Shown: positions 31,628 to 39,091 of the stretch, piece by piece | How the letters are laid out: each line of letters opens with the position of its first letter | How positions within the stretch are numbered: the first letter of the stretch is position 1 | Assembly: GCF_001509405.1 (NCBI RefSeq) | Contig: NZ_CP011502.1 | Location: forward strand, 2,108,001-2,172,000 | Length of the DNA stretch: 64,000 nucleotides | From: Aeromicrobium erythreum | GTDB taxonomy: Bacteria > Actinomycetota > Actinomycetes > Propionibacteriales > Nocardioidaceae | Direction: 5' to 3' | Notes under the pieces: generated by a model | The model's input: only the letters and a program-made list of their open reading frames with translations | Told to the model about the DNA's origin: nothing | Database searches by the model: none | Made by a program: the position numbers and the translations under genes

Positions 31628-32950
31628 TCAGCGTGCGAGGAGGCGGGCCGCGGCGGCGCGGGCCGACGCGACGACCGCCGGGATGCCCACCCCGTGGTAG
31701 ACGGCACCGCACACCTCGAGACCGTCGACGAGCGCGACCGCCGCCTCGACGGTCGCCACGCGGCCGAGGTGGCCCACGTCGTACTGGGGCAGGCCGCCGC
31801 CCCAGCGCTGCACGTGCGTCGCCAGCACCGGCGGCAGCCCGCCGTACGCGGACGTCAGGTCGGCGAGCGCCAGCGCGGCCACGTCGGCGTCGTCGCGGTG
31901 GAGCACAGCGGTGTCGCCGGCCCTGCCGATCGAGGCGCGCACGACCGTGCGGTCACCCGCCCGCTCCCCCAGCCAGGCCCACTTCTGCGAGGAGATCGTC
32001 GAGCCCTTCACCACCGTGCCGTCGACCGGCGGCACGAGGAATCCCGAGCCCTCCACGTCGATCGGCCCGTCGAGCACGAACGTCACCAGCGCCATCGAGG
32101 CGTAGTCGACGGCGGCCAGCGCGAAGGCCGCCGGCGGCGCGACCTCGGCGAGCAGGCGCGCGGTGGCCGGCGCCGGTGTCGCGACGACGACCGCGTCGAC
32201 CTCGTACGTCTCGATCGCCGACACCGGGCCCGCGGAGACCGTCCAGACGCCATCGTCGACCCGCACGGCCCGCACGGTCGACCGGAGCCGCACGTCGAGG
32301 TCACCGTGCTCGACGACGCGCTGCGGGAGCGTGCCCACCCCGCCGACGACGCCGGCGAACACCGGCGTGGCGAGGGTGCGCGTCGTGGCCCGGGTGGCAG
32401 CGGCCCCCGCGAGCGGATCGGCGCCCAGCGCCAGCACCTGCGGCGCGGCGGCGCGCAGCGACAGGCGGTCCGCGTGACCGGCGTACACGCCGCCGAGCAG
32501 CGGCTCGACGAGCCGGTCGACCACCTCGCGACCGACCCGCGGCGCGAGGAAGGCCGCCACCGACACGTCGTCGTCGGGCACCGGCTCGGCGTGCGGCACC
32601 GGACGCTCGGCGAGGATCCCCGACGCCTCGAGGGCGTCGAGGTCGGCAGGCACGCCCATGACCGTCGGCGGCAGCGGACGCAGCGCACCCCGCGTCCAGA
32701 TCGCGGCCGACGTCGTCGCCGGGTGGGTCAGCTCCGCCCCGACCCGGGCGGCGAGGTCGACGGCCTCGGGCCGACGCGCCAGCATCGACTCCGCGCCGAC
32801 GTCGACGCGCAGGTCGCCGACGTCGTCGACGCGCAGCTTGCCGCCCACCTGGTCGGCACCCTCGAGCACGACGACGTCGCACCCGGCCTCACGCAGGTCG
32901 AGGGCGGCGACCAGCCCGCCGATGCCGGCCCCGACGACGGCGACGCGCAT
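31628..32950 (-). CDS. hemY: Coproporphyrinogen III oxidase (HemY/CgoX type)
   Basis: The 440-residue FAD protein starts [19 protein letters not shown] (GxGxxG) followed by [13 protein letters not shown] and [13 protein letters not shown]. The C-terminal [22 protein letters not shown] is the second FAD-binding segment of protoporphyrinogen/coproporphyrinogen oxidases. In Gram-positive bacteria this enzyme oxidises coproporphyrinogen III to coproporphyrin III. Its ATG shares one base with the hemE stop (TGATG), so translation is coupled. The ferrochelatase of the pathway is not in the window. Confidence 0.94.
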   Translation of the reverse strand: MRVAVVGAGIGGLVAALDLREAGCDVVVLEGADQVGGKLRVDDVGDLRVDVGAESMLARRPEAVDLAARVGAELTHPATTSAAIWTRGALRPLPPTVMGVPADLDALEASGILAERPVPHAEPVPDDDVSVAAFLAPRVGREVVDRLVEPLLGGVYAGHADRLSLRAAAPQVLALGADPLAGAAATRATTRTLATPVFAGVVGGVGTLPQRVVEHGDLDVRLRSTVRAVRVDDGVWTVSAGPVSAIETYEVDAVVVATPAPATARLLAEVAPPAAFALAAVDYASMALVTFVLDGPIDVEGSGFLVPPVDGTVVKGSTISSQKWAWLGERAGDRTVVRASIGRAGDTAVLHRDDADVAALALADLTSAYGGLPPVLATHVQRWGGGLPQYDVGHLGRVATVEAAVALVDGLEVCGAVYHGVGIPAVVASARAAAARLLAR

Positions 32951-33999
32951 CAGACGCGCTCGTAGCCGTGCACGAAGTCGACGAGACCCTTCACCGCGTC
33001 GGGGTCGGTCTGCGGCAGCACGCCGTGGCCGAGGTTGAAGACGTGCCCCCGCGCACCGCGACCGCGCTCGATCGCGGCGGCCGCCTTCGTGTGCAGCACG
33101 TCGGCCGGGGCGAAGAGCAGCGTCGGGTCGAGGTTGCCCTGCACGGAGCGGTGCGGTCCGACCTTCTCGATGGCGCGGTCCAGCGGCACGCGCCAGTCGA
33201 CCCCGACCACGTCGGCGCCGACGTCGCCCATCTGGTCGAGCAGCTCGCCGGTGCCGACCCCGAAGTGGATACGAGGCACGCCGAGGTCGGCGACCGACTC
33301 GAGCACGCGTCGGGAGTGGGGGGCCACGTAGGTCTCGTAGTCCGACGGCGACAGCGCGCCGGCCCAGGAGTCGAACAGCTGCACCGCGGAGGCGCCGGCC
33401 TCGACCTGCACGCGCAGGAAGTCGGCCGCCAGGTGCGAGAGCCGCTCGAGCAGGTCGTTCCACAGGCCGGTCTGGGAGTACATCAGCTGCTTCGTGATCC
33501 GGTGGTCGCGCGAGGGCCCGCCCTCCACGAGGTACGACGCGAGCGTGAACGGCGCGCCGGCGAAGCCGATGAGCGGCGTGCCGCCCAGCTCCCCCACGAG
33601 CGCCCGCGCCGCCGCGGCGATGCTCTCCACGTCGTCGGGCTCGAGCCGGCGCAGCTGGTCGAGCTGTCCGCGCCGACGGATCGGGTCGGCGATCACCGGT
33701 CCCGTGCCGGGCACGATGTCGAGGTCCACCCCGATCGCCTTGAGCGGGACGACGATGTCGGAGAAGAAGATCGCCGCGTCGACGCCGTAGCGACGCACCG
33801 GCTGCATCGTGATCTCGACGACGAGGTCGGTCGTGAAGCACGAGTCGAGCATCGCGACGCCCTCGCGCACCTTCAGGTACTCCGGCAGGTGGCGACCCGC
33901 CTGACGCATGAACCAGACAGGGGTGCGGCTCGTGGGCTCGCCACGGCACGCGCGCAGGAAGTCGCTCTCGGCGAGCCGGGCGGAGGGGGAGGTGGTCAC
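32950..33999 (-). CDS. hemE: Uroporphyrinogen decarboxylase
   Basis: The 349-residue cytosolic enzyme decarboxylates uroporphyrinogen III to coproporphyrinogen III. The signature [16 protein letters not shown] lies near residue 26, [12 protein letters not shown] follows, and [22 protein letters not shown] is the second signature. [15 protein letters not shown] closes the barrel. The start is GTG 33999; GAGAAT lies six bases upstream on the reverse strand (34006-34011), compatible with a leaderless mRNA. It heads the heme operon and is divergent from the DUF3000 gene. Confidence 0.97.
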   Translation of the reverse strand: MTTSPSARLAESDFLRACRGEPTSRTPVWFMRQAGRHLPEYLKVREGVAMLDSCFTTDLVVEITMQPVRRYGVDAAIFFSDIVVPLKAIGVDLDIVPGTGPVIADPIRRRGQLDQLRRLEPDDVESIAAAARALVGELGGTPLIGFAGAPFTLASYLVEGGPSRDHRITKQLMYSQTGLWNDLLERLSHLAADFLRVQVEAGASAVQLFDSWAGALSPSDYETYVAPHSRRVLESVADLGVPRIHFGVGTGELLDQMGDVGADVVGVDWRVPLDRAIEKVGPHRSVQGNLDPTLLFAPADVLHTKAAAAIERGRGARGHVFNLGHGVLPQTDPDAVKGLVDFVHGYERV

Positions 34000-34077
34000 C
34001 GAGGGATTCTCTCAGGGGTGGGATCACCGTCTGCGTGTCGGGACCCGGTCGGCGCCCGGAGTGCCTACCATCGGCCT

Positions 34078-34656
34078 GTGGGCGCCCGCAGCGAGTTCGA
34101 TCACACCCCTCCAGCGTTCGCCGCTGCCCTGGAGCAGCTGCTGGCCGCACCGGTGCGTCCCGAGGTCGTCGTCGACGAGATCCCCGCACCCCAGCGGATC
34201 GCGCCGTTCGCGCACGCCCTGAGCGGCGACCTCGAGGTCGGCGGCGACGACGTGGCCACCGGTCGCTTCATCCTGCTGCACGACCCCGCCGGCAACGACG
34301 CGTGGGACGGCACGTTCCGCTGCGTCACGTTCGCGCGGGCCGAGGTCGAGCGCGAGATGGCCGAGGACCCCGCCCTGGCGACCGTCGGGTGGAGCTGGCT
34401 GGTCGACGCGCTCGAGGCGCAGGGCGGCACGCACACCGCCGCCAGCGGCAGCGTCACGGTCGTGAGCACCGAGACCTTCGGCGAGATGGCCGGCGACACC
34501 GGCTCGGCCCAGGTCGAGATCCGCGCGTCCTGGACACCCACCTCCGAGGCCGGAGCGCACGTCGCCGCCTGGACCGAGCTGCTCTGCACGCTCGCCGGTC
34601 TGCCCCCGCTCGCACCGGGCGTCGTCCCGCTGCAGCGTCGCCGAGGTCGCCGTTGA
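34078..34656 (+). CDS. DUF3000-family protein
   Basis: The 192-residue product (VGARSEFDHTPPAFAAALEQLL...) matches the actinobacterial DUF3000 pattern: RPEVVVDEIPAPQRIAPFAHAL, GRFILLHDPAGNDAWDGTFRCVTFARAEVE and the GWSWLVDAL segment. The family is restricted to Actinobacteria and usually sits between hemE and ribonuclease D as here; function unknown. GTG 34078 is six bases after TACCAT (34066-34071). The stop is followed by ribonuclease D with almost no gap. Confidence 0.9.
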   Translation: MGARSEFDHTPPAFAAALEQLLAAPVRPEVVVDEIPAPQRIAPFAHALSGDLEVGGDDVATGRFILLHDPAGNDAWDGTFRCVTFARAEVEREMAEDPALATVGWSWLVDALEAQGGTHTAASGSVTVVSTETFGEMAGDTGSAQVEIRASWTPTSEAGAHVAAWTELLCTLAGLPPLAPGVVPLQRRRGRR

Positions 34657-34661
34657 CCTCC

Positions 34662-35888
34662 GTGCCCGAGGAGACGGGGAGCCCGGAGGAGCAGGCTCCT
34701 CCTCTTCCACGTCTGCAGCTGCGTGACCCCCTGCCCCCCGTCATCGACACGGTCGACGACTACGTGGCCTACTGCGCGCGTCTCGCGCTCGGCCACGGTC
34801 CGGTGGCCCTCGACGCCGAGCGGGCGTCGGGCTACCGCTACTCCCAGCGGGCCTACCTCGTGCAGGTGCGCCGCGACGGCAGCGGCACCGGCCTGGTCGA
34901 CCCCATCGCCTTCGACGACCTCGTCGACCTCGACGAGGCGATCGGCGACGCGGAGTGGATCCTGCACGCGGCCACGCAGGACCTGCCGTGCCTCGCCGAG
35001 GTCGGGCTGCACCCGACCGCCCTGTTCGACACCGAGCTCGCCGGCCGGCTGCTCAACCTCCCGCGCGTGGGCCTGGCCTCCCTCGTGGAGCACTACCTCG
35101 GGCTGAGCCTGGCCAAGGAGCACTCGGCCGCCGACTGGTCGACGCGACCGCTGCCGGAGCCCTGGCTCGAGTACGCCGCGCTCGACGTCGAGGTGCTCAT
35201 CGAGCTGCGCAACCTCATCGAGGCCGACCTCGAGCGCGCCGGCAAGCGCGAGTGGGCCGCGCAGGACTTCGAGGCCCTCCTGTCGTTCACGGGGGCTCCG
35301 CCGAAGGAGGAGCGCTGGCGGCGCACGTCGGGGATCCACCGGGCCCGTGGCCGACGTACCCTCGGGCTGGTGCGCGCCCTCTGGGAGGCGCGCGACCGGA
35401 TCGCCGAGCAGCGCGACACGACGCCCGGGCGGATCCTGCCCGACGCCTCCATCCTCGAGATCGCCCGCGAGGCTCCCCGCGACGCCTCGACGCTGCGCAA
35501 CCTGCCCGTCATGCGCTCGCGCGGACCGCGCCGCTTCCTGCAGCAGTGGCTCGACGCGGTCGAGGAGGGCCTCGCCCTCCCCGACGACGCCCTGCCGCTC
35601 TCCACGCAGCACCGCGAGGGGCCGCCCCCGCCGCGCGCGTGGGCCGACAAGCACCCCGAGGCCGCGGCGCGGCTGACATCGGCCCGCGAGGCGGTCACGC
35701 GCATCGCCGAGCAGCACGACCTGCCGCCGGAGAACCTCATCTCCCCCGGCCTCGTCCGCGGTCTGGCCTGGGACCCGCCGACCGTCGTCGACGTCGTCCA
35801 CGTCGGCGACGCGCTCACCGAGGGCGGGGCCCGTCCGTGGCAGGTCGAGCTCGTCGCCGCCGACCTCGTCGACGCCCTGACGCCCTGA
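34662..35888 (+). CDS. rnd: Ribonuclease D-like 3'-5' exonuclease with HRDC domain
   Basis: The ~408-residue protein has the DEDD exonuclease motifs: VALDAERASGYRYSQRAYLVQV (Exo I, Asp and Glu), the WILHAATQDLPCL segment (Exo II) and YAALDVEVLIELRNLI (Exo III). A C-terminal HRDC region (LVRALWEARDRIAEQRDTTPGRILPDASILEIAR) follows. It trims RNA 3' ends, including tRNA precursors. The start is uncertain: GTG 34662 is used here; a TTG at 34653 overlapping the DUF3000 stop as TTGA is possible. It is probably co-transcribed with DUF3000. Confidence 0.92.
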   Translation: MPEETGSPEEQAPPLPRLQLRDPLPPVIDTVDDYVAYCARLALGHGPVALDAERASGYRYSQRAYLVQVRRDGSGTGLVDPIAFDDLVDLDEAIGDAEWILHAATQDLPCLAEVGLHPTALFDTELAGRLLNLPRVGLASLVEHYLGLSLAKEHSAADWSTRPLPEPWLEYAALDVEVLIELRNLIEADLERAGKREWAAQDFEALLSFTGAPPKEERWRRTSGIHRARGRRTLGLVRALWEARDRIAEQRDTTPGRILPDASILEIAREAPRDASTLRNLPVMRSRGPRRFLQQWLDAVEEGLALPDDALPLSTQHREGPPPPRAWADKHPEAAARLTSAREAVTRIAEQHDLPPENLISPGLVRGLAWDPPTVVDVVHVGDALTEGGARPWQVELVAADLVDALTP

Positions 35889-35926
35889 TCGGTCACGCAC
35901 CCTCAGTCGTGCGCGGGATCACCCAC

Positions 35927-35952
35927 TGAGGCAAGGCGAACCTGAGTAGCAT
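35927..35952 (+). promoter_or_regulatory. DtxR/IdeR-like iron box overlapping the efeU promoter
   Basis: The 19-base site 35927-35945 reads TGAGGCAAGGCGAACCTGA. Counted by eye it agrees with the DtxR/IdeR consensus (TTAGGTTAGSCTAACCTAA) at about 14 of 19 positions, including AGG and AACCT. It ends one base before the TAGCAT -10 (35947-35952), so a bound repressor would block initiation. Repression under iron-rich conditions is inferred. Confidence 0.6.
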
Positions 35953-35958
35953 GTCGGT

Positions 35959-36792
35959 GTGCTCGCCAACTTCCTGATCGGTCTGCGCGAGGGGCTGGAG
36001 GCCAGCCTCGTCGTCAGCATCCTGCTGGCCTACCTCGTGCGCACGGACCGCCGCCGCGACGTCCGCTACATCTGGATCGGCGTGGGCGGAGCGCTGGCCC
36101 TCGTCGTGCTCGTGTTCACGGCCGTGACGCTCGCCTTCGAGCAGCTCCCCTTCGTGTGGCAGGAAGCCGTCGGCGGGACGCTCTCGATCCTCGCCGCCGC
36201 CCTGGTCACGTGGATGATCTTCTGGATGCGCCGTACCGCCCGCGGGCTCAAGCGCGAGCTCGAGGGCGAGCTCGCGACGGCGGTCGAGCTCGGACCCGTC
36301 GCCATCGCCACGGTCGCGTTCCTGACCGTCGGGCGCGAGGGTCTGGAGACCGCCGCGATCATCTGGGCCACGATCTCCGGCAGCTACACCGCCTCGCCGT
36401 TCGTCGGCGCGACCACAGGCATCCTCGTCGCGGTGCTCCTGGGCTACCTCATCTACCGCGGGGCCCTGCGCATCAACCTCTCGACCTTCTTCCAGGTGAC
36501 GGGTGCCCTGCTCATCGTGGTCGCCGCCGGCGTGCTCGCCTACGGCGTCCACGACCTGCAGGAGGCCGGCATCCTGCCCGGCATCACGAACCTCGCGTTC
36601 GACGTCTCCGGTGTCATCGCACCCGACAGCTGGTACGGCACGCTCCTCAAGGGCACCGTGAACTTCCAGCCCGACCCGACCTGGCTGCAGACGATCGCCT
36701 GGGTGGCCTACGTGGTGCCGGTGCTGTGGCTCTACCTGCGCCCCCAGGCAAGCGCGGCGCCCACCGCCCCGCGACCCGACGCGCACGTCTGA
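35959..36792 (+). CDS. efeU: FTR1/EfeU-family high-affinity iron permease
   Basis: The 277-residue membrane protein has about seven helices and the two REGLE iron-coordination motifs: LREGLEASLV (residues 9-18) and VGREGLETAAI (around 115). It imports iron, in many systems together with EfeO and the peroxidase EfeB, which are absent here. GTG 35959 is six bases after TAGCAT, giving a predicted leaderless start, and a DtxR/IdeR-like operator overlaps the promoter. Lone efeU genes occur in actinobacteria. Confidence 0.94.
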   Translation: MLANFLIGLREGLEASLVVSILLAYLVRTDRRRDVRYIWIGVGGALALVVLVFTAVTLAFEQLPFVWQEAVGGTLSILAAALVTWMIFWMRRTARGLKRELEGELATAVELGPVAIATVAFLTVGREGLETAAIIWATISGSYTASPFVGATTGILVAVLLGYLIYRGALRINLSTFFQVTGALLIVVAAGVLAYGVHDLQEAGILPGITNLAFDVSGVIAPDSWYGTLLKGTVNFQPDPTWLQTIAWVAYVVPVLWLYLRPQASAAPTAPRPDAHV

Positions 36793-36842
36793 CGCACGCG
36801 ATCTGGGTGCCGGACGACCGGGCCCCGGATACGGTGGGGCCC

Positions 36843-36866
36843 ATGCCCGGACGGTCCGCAGGATGA
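36843..36866 (+). CDS. 7-codon leaderless mini-ORF coupled to the next gene
   Basis: TACGGT (36830-36835) is seven bases before ATG 36843. The ORF encodes only MPGRSAG, and its TGA shares ATGA with the ATG at 36863. The GCAGGA just before the second ATG may help reinitiation. The predicted 5' end of the mRNA coincides with the first ATG. Confidence 0.4.
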   Translation: MPGRSAG

Positions 36867-37453
36867 GCGACTTCCATCGCCCGTCCCTGCCCGGGCAGGG
36901 ACTCTTCGAGGCGCTCGCGCACGACACCGACCCGGCCGAGGTGGCCGCCGCCGGCCACCGGATCGCGCACCTGCTCGTGCGGGGACCGATCGACCGCGAC
37001 GACCGCGACCTCGTCGACCGCGTGCTGCACCTGTCCGACGCCGAGGGCCTCGGCGTGATCGCCGAGCTGTGGTCGCACGCCCCGCCCGACACGCTGTCGG
37101 GCGCGCTGTGGCGGCTCTACCTGCTGCGCGAGTGGGTCCACCGCCAGCCCCGCCAGGCCGCCGCCGAGTTCGCCGCCGGGCGCGGCTTCGCGCCCGTGCA
37201 CGAGATGCTCGCCGGCGTCGTCGAGCCGCCTGGCGCCGATGAGGTGGTCGACCTCGTCGACACGGTCGTGCGCGGCATCGTCGTCACCGACCTCGACGTC
37301 GTCCTCGACCGCGCGGCGGCGTTCGCGCACATCGTCGGCGTCGGCCGCGGACAGCTCGACGACGCCGACGCGCACAGCGGCGCACGCCTGCTCGACATGG
37401 CGCTGCACCTGCGTCGGGCGGCGGCGCTCGAGCGGTCCGGCTCGCTGCACTGA
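36863..37453 (+). CDS. Conserved hypothetical protein (196 aa)
   Basis: The cytosolic, largely helical product (MSDFHRPSLPGQGLFEALAHDTD...) contains GVIAELWSHAPPDTLSGALWRLYLLREWVHRQP and an acidic C-terminal half. No domain of known function is recognised. Third-position GC content is high throughout, so it is a confident gene. It follows efeU by 70 bases but has its own promoter and mini-ORF. Confidence 0.85.
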   Translation: MSDFHRPSLPGQGLFEALAHDTDPAEVAAAGHRIAHLLVRGPIDRDDRDLVDRVLHLSDAEGLGVIAELWSHAPPDTLSGALWRLYLLREWVHRQPRQAAAEFAAGRGFAPVHEMLAGVVEPPGADEVVDLVDTVVRGIVVTDLDVVLDRAAAFAHIVGVGRGQLDDADAHSGARLLDMALHLRRAAALERSGSLH

Positions 37454-37482
37454 GGCGCGCACCACGCGTCCTCCGGTCGCTG

Positions 37483-37517
37483 CCGGCGGACCGCCGGGGG
37501 CGGCATCGCAGGCCGCC
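37483..37517 (+). terminator. Tandem hairpins after the 36863 gene
   Basis: CCGGCGG-A-CCGCCGG (37483-37497) is followed by GGCGGC/GCCGCC (37499-37517) around ATCGCAG. They lie about 30 bases past the stop and upstream of the candidate RNA promoter. Confidence 0.5.
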
Positions 37518-37564
37518 CGACCACATCGCTTGTGCGTGCCCAGCGGCGGGCTAGGCTGGTCATC

Positions 37565-37647
37565 GCGCCGGGCCGCGGTAAGCCCCGGGTCCCAAAAATA
37601 GCCGCTACGAGCGGCCACGCGCCGTGAGGCGCTTCCCGGCCCGGCGC
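37565..37647 (+). ncRNA. Candidate structured small RNA (~83 nt), unassigned family
   Basis: A promoter-like pair TTGTGC (37530-37535), 16 bases, TAGGCT (37552-37557) predicts a transcript start at about 37564-37565. From exactly there GCGCCGGGCC (37565-37574) pairs with GGCCCGGCGC (37638-37647), a perfect 10-bp terminal stem. Inside are hairpins GCCGC-TACGA-GCGGC (37601-37615) and GCGCC-GTGA-GGCGC (37619-37632), plus an A-rich single-stranded stretch (CCCAAAAATA) unusual for this genome. It lies between converging genes, and no coding frame is convincing. I do not recognise the family; it could be a small RNA gene or a complex terminator. Confidence 0.4.
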
Positions 37648-37688
37648 CCCACCATCTTCGTGTCGCCGCCCTCGTGCACGCGGCGCGC

Positions 37689-38666
37689 TCAGGCCGGGGC
37701 GAAGGTCGTGTACGACTGCGCCGGGCGGCCGATCGACGCGAGCTCCGTCAGGTCGTCCTCGCTCGGCTGCCACGAGACGGCGTCGGCGTTCGCCGCCACC
37801 TGCTCCGGACGGGACACGCCCGCGATGACGCTGCTGACCGCCGGCTGGGCCGCCAGTCCACCCATGGCCAGCTCCAGCAGCGAGATGCCCCGAGCGTCGG
37901 CGAAGGACTGGAGCGTGTCGATGCGCTCCCAGTCGGCCGTCGCCAGCCGCTCGGACTGCGTCGCCAGCCGGGTCCCCTCCGGCGCGTCCTCCCCGCGCCG
38001 GTACTTTCCGGTCAGCAGCCCGTAGGCGAGCGGGAAGTACGGCAGGATCCCGACGTCGAGGTGCTCGCAGGCCGGGGTCAGCTCGACCTCCGCGGTCCGG
38101 TTGTACAGCGAGTACTCGTTCTGCGCGGTCGTGAACCGGGTGAGTCCGGCGGTCCGGGCGCGCCAGTCGGCGTCGACCAGCTGCCAGGACTGGAAGTTCG
38201 AGCAGCCGACGGCGCGCACCGTGCCGGCCTGCACGAGGGCGTCGAGCGCCTCGAGCGTCTCGTCGAGCGGGGTGGCGGGGTCCGGCGTGTGCAGCTGGTA
38301 GAGGTCGAGGTGGTCGGTGCCCAGACGTCGCAGGCTGGCCTCGACGGCGGTGCGGACGTAGGCGGCGCTCCCCCGTCGACCCCCGTCGTCGCCGTTGCGG
38401 CCCTGCATGTCCATGCCGAACTTCGTGGCGACGACCACCTCGTCGCGACGTGACCCGAGCGCCGCGCCGAGCAGCTCCTCGCTCGCGCCGAAGCCGTAGA
38501 CGTCGGCGGTGTCGAAGAAGGTGACGCCCCGCTGGAGGGCGGCGTCGACCACGGCCTGCACCTGCGGGGCGTCGATGCGCGTGCCGAAGGCGTTGCAGCC
38601 GATGCCGACGACGGGCACCTGGATGCCGGAGTGGCCGAGGGGACGGTGGAGGAGGTCGTGGCTCAT
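37689..38666 (-). CDS. Aldo/keto reductase
   Basis: The 325-residue protein has the AKR pattern: VVGIGCNAFG, GVTFFDTADVYGFGASEELLGAAL with catalytic Asp and Tyr, the Lys in VVATKFGMD and the His of LYQLHTPDP, and the NADPH-binding ISLLELAMGGLAAQPAVSSVIAGVSRPEQV. It reduces carbonyls in the cytoplasm; substrate unknown. ATG 38666 is seven bases after TAGGCT (38674-38679, reverse strand), predicted leaderless. It is divergent from a small secreted protein gene 54 bases away. Confidence 0.94.
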   Translation of the reverse strand: MSHDLLHRPLGHSGIQVPVVGIGCNAFGTRIDAPQVQAVVDAALQRGVTFFDTADVYGFGASEELLGAALGSRRDEVVVATKFGMDMQGRNGDDGGRRGSAAYVRTAVEASLRRLGTDHLDLYQLHTPDPATPLDETLEALDALVQAGTVRAVGCSNFQSWQLVDADWRARTAGLTRFTTAQNEYSLYNRTAEVELTPACEHLDVGILPYFPLAYGLLTGKYRRGEDAPEGTRLATQSERLATADWERIDTLQSFADARGISLLELAMGGLAAQPAVSSVIAGVSRPEQVAANADAVSWQPSEDDLTELASIGRPAQSYTTFAPA

Positions 38667-38720
38667 GCCCCCGAGCCTAGGCCGACGGTCCCGTCGCGCG
38701 CGTCGCCTAGACTGCACCCC

Positions 38721-39047
38721 ATGCCCGGACCCCGCCGCACGCTGGCTGCCGCCCTGAGCGCGGCCGTCGTCGGGCTGTTCCTCGTGGCCGGGATCGGCGC
38801 CACCCACGCGGGGGCGCACCAGCGGGCCACGACGACGCACACCTCGGCTGCGTCGAGCCACCAGGCGGCGCACGTGAAGGCATCGGGCCAGCACGTCGAC
38901 CAGCACCACCTCGACCTCTGGGCGCTGCCGCCCGAGAGCGCGCCCGTCGCCCCGGTCCTCGCCCGCGACACGGTCGTCGACGCAGGGGTCGCCGTGGTGG
39001 AGTCCGAGGCACCCGCCGCCGCGGGACGCGGACCGCCGACGGCCTGA
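38721..39047 (+). CDS. Small secreted His-rich protein of unknown function
   Basis: The 108-residue product starts with a signal peptide (RRTLAAALSAAVVGLFLVAGIGATHAGAH) and continues with a short His-rich stretch (HQRATTTH, SSHQAAH, GQHVDQHHLDLW), then an Ala/Pro-rich tail. The density of histidines suggests possible metal binding, but no fold is recognisable. ATG 38721 is seven bases after TAGACT (38708-38713). It precedes secDF by 44 bases and could be co-transcribed with it. Confidence 0.72.
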   Translation: MPGPRRTLAAALSAAVVGLFLVAGIGATHAGAHQRATTTHTSAASSHQAAHVKASGQHVDQHHLDLWALPPESAPVAPVLARDTVVDAGVAVVESEAPAAAGRGPPTA

Positions 39048-39091
39048 CGCACCTTCGTCAGCCGTCCCGTCGTCCATCCCGAAAGTCATCC

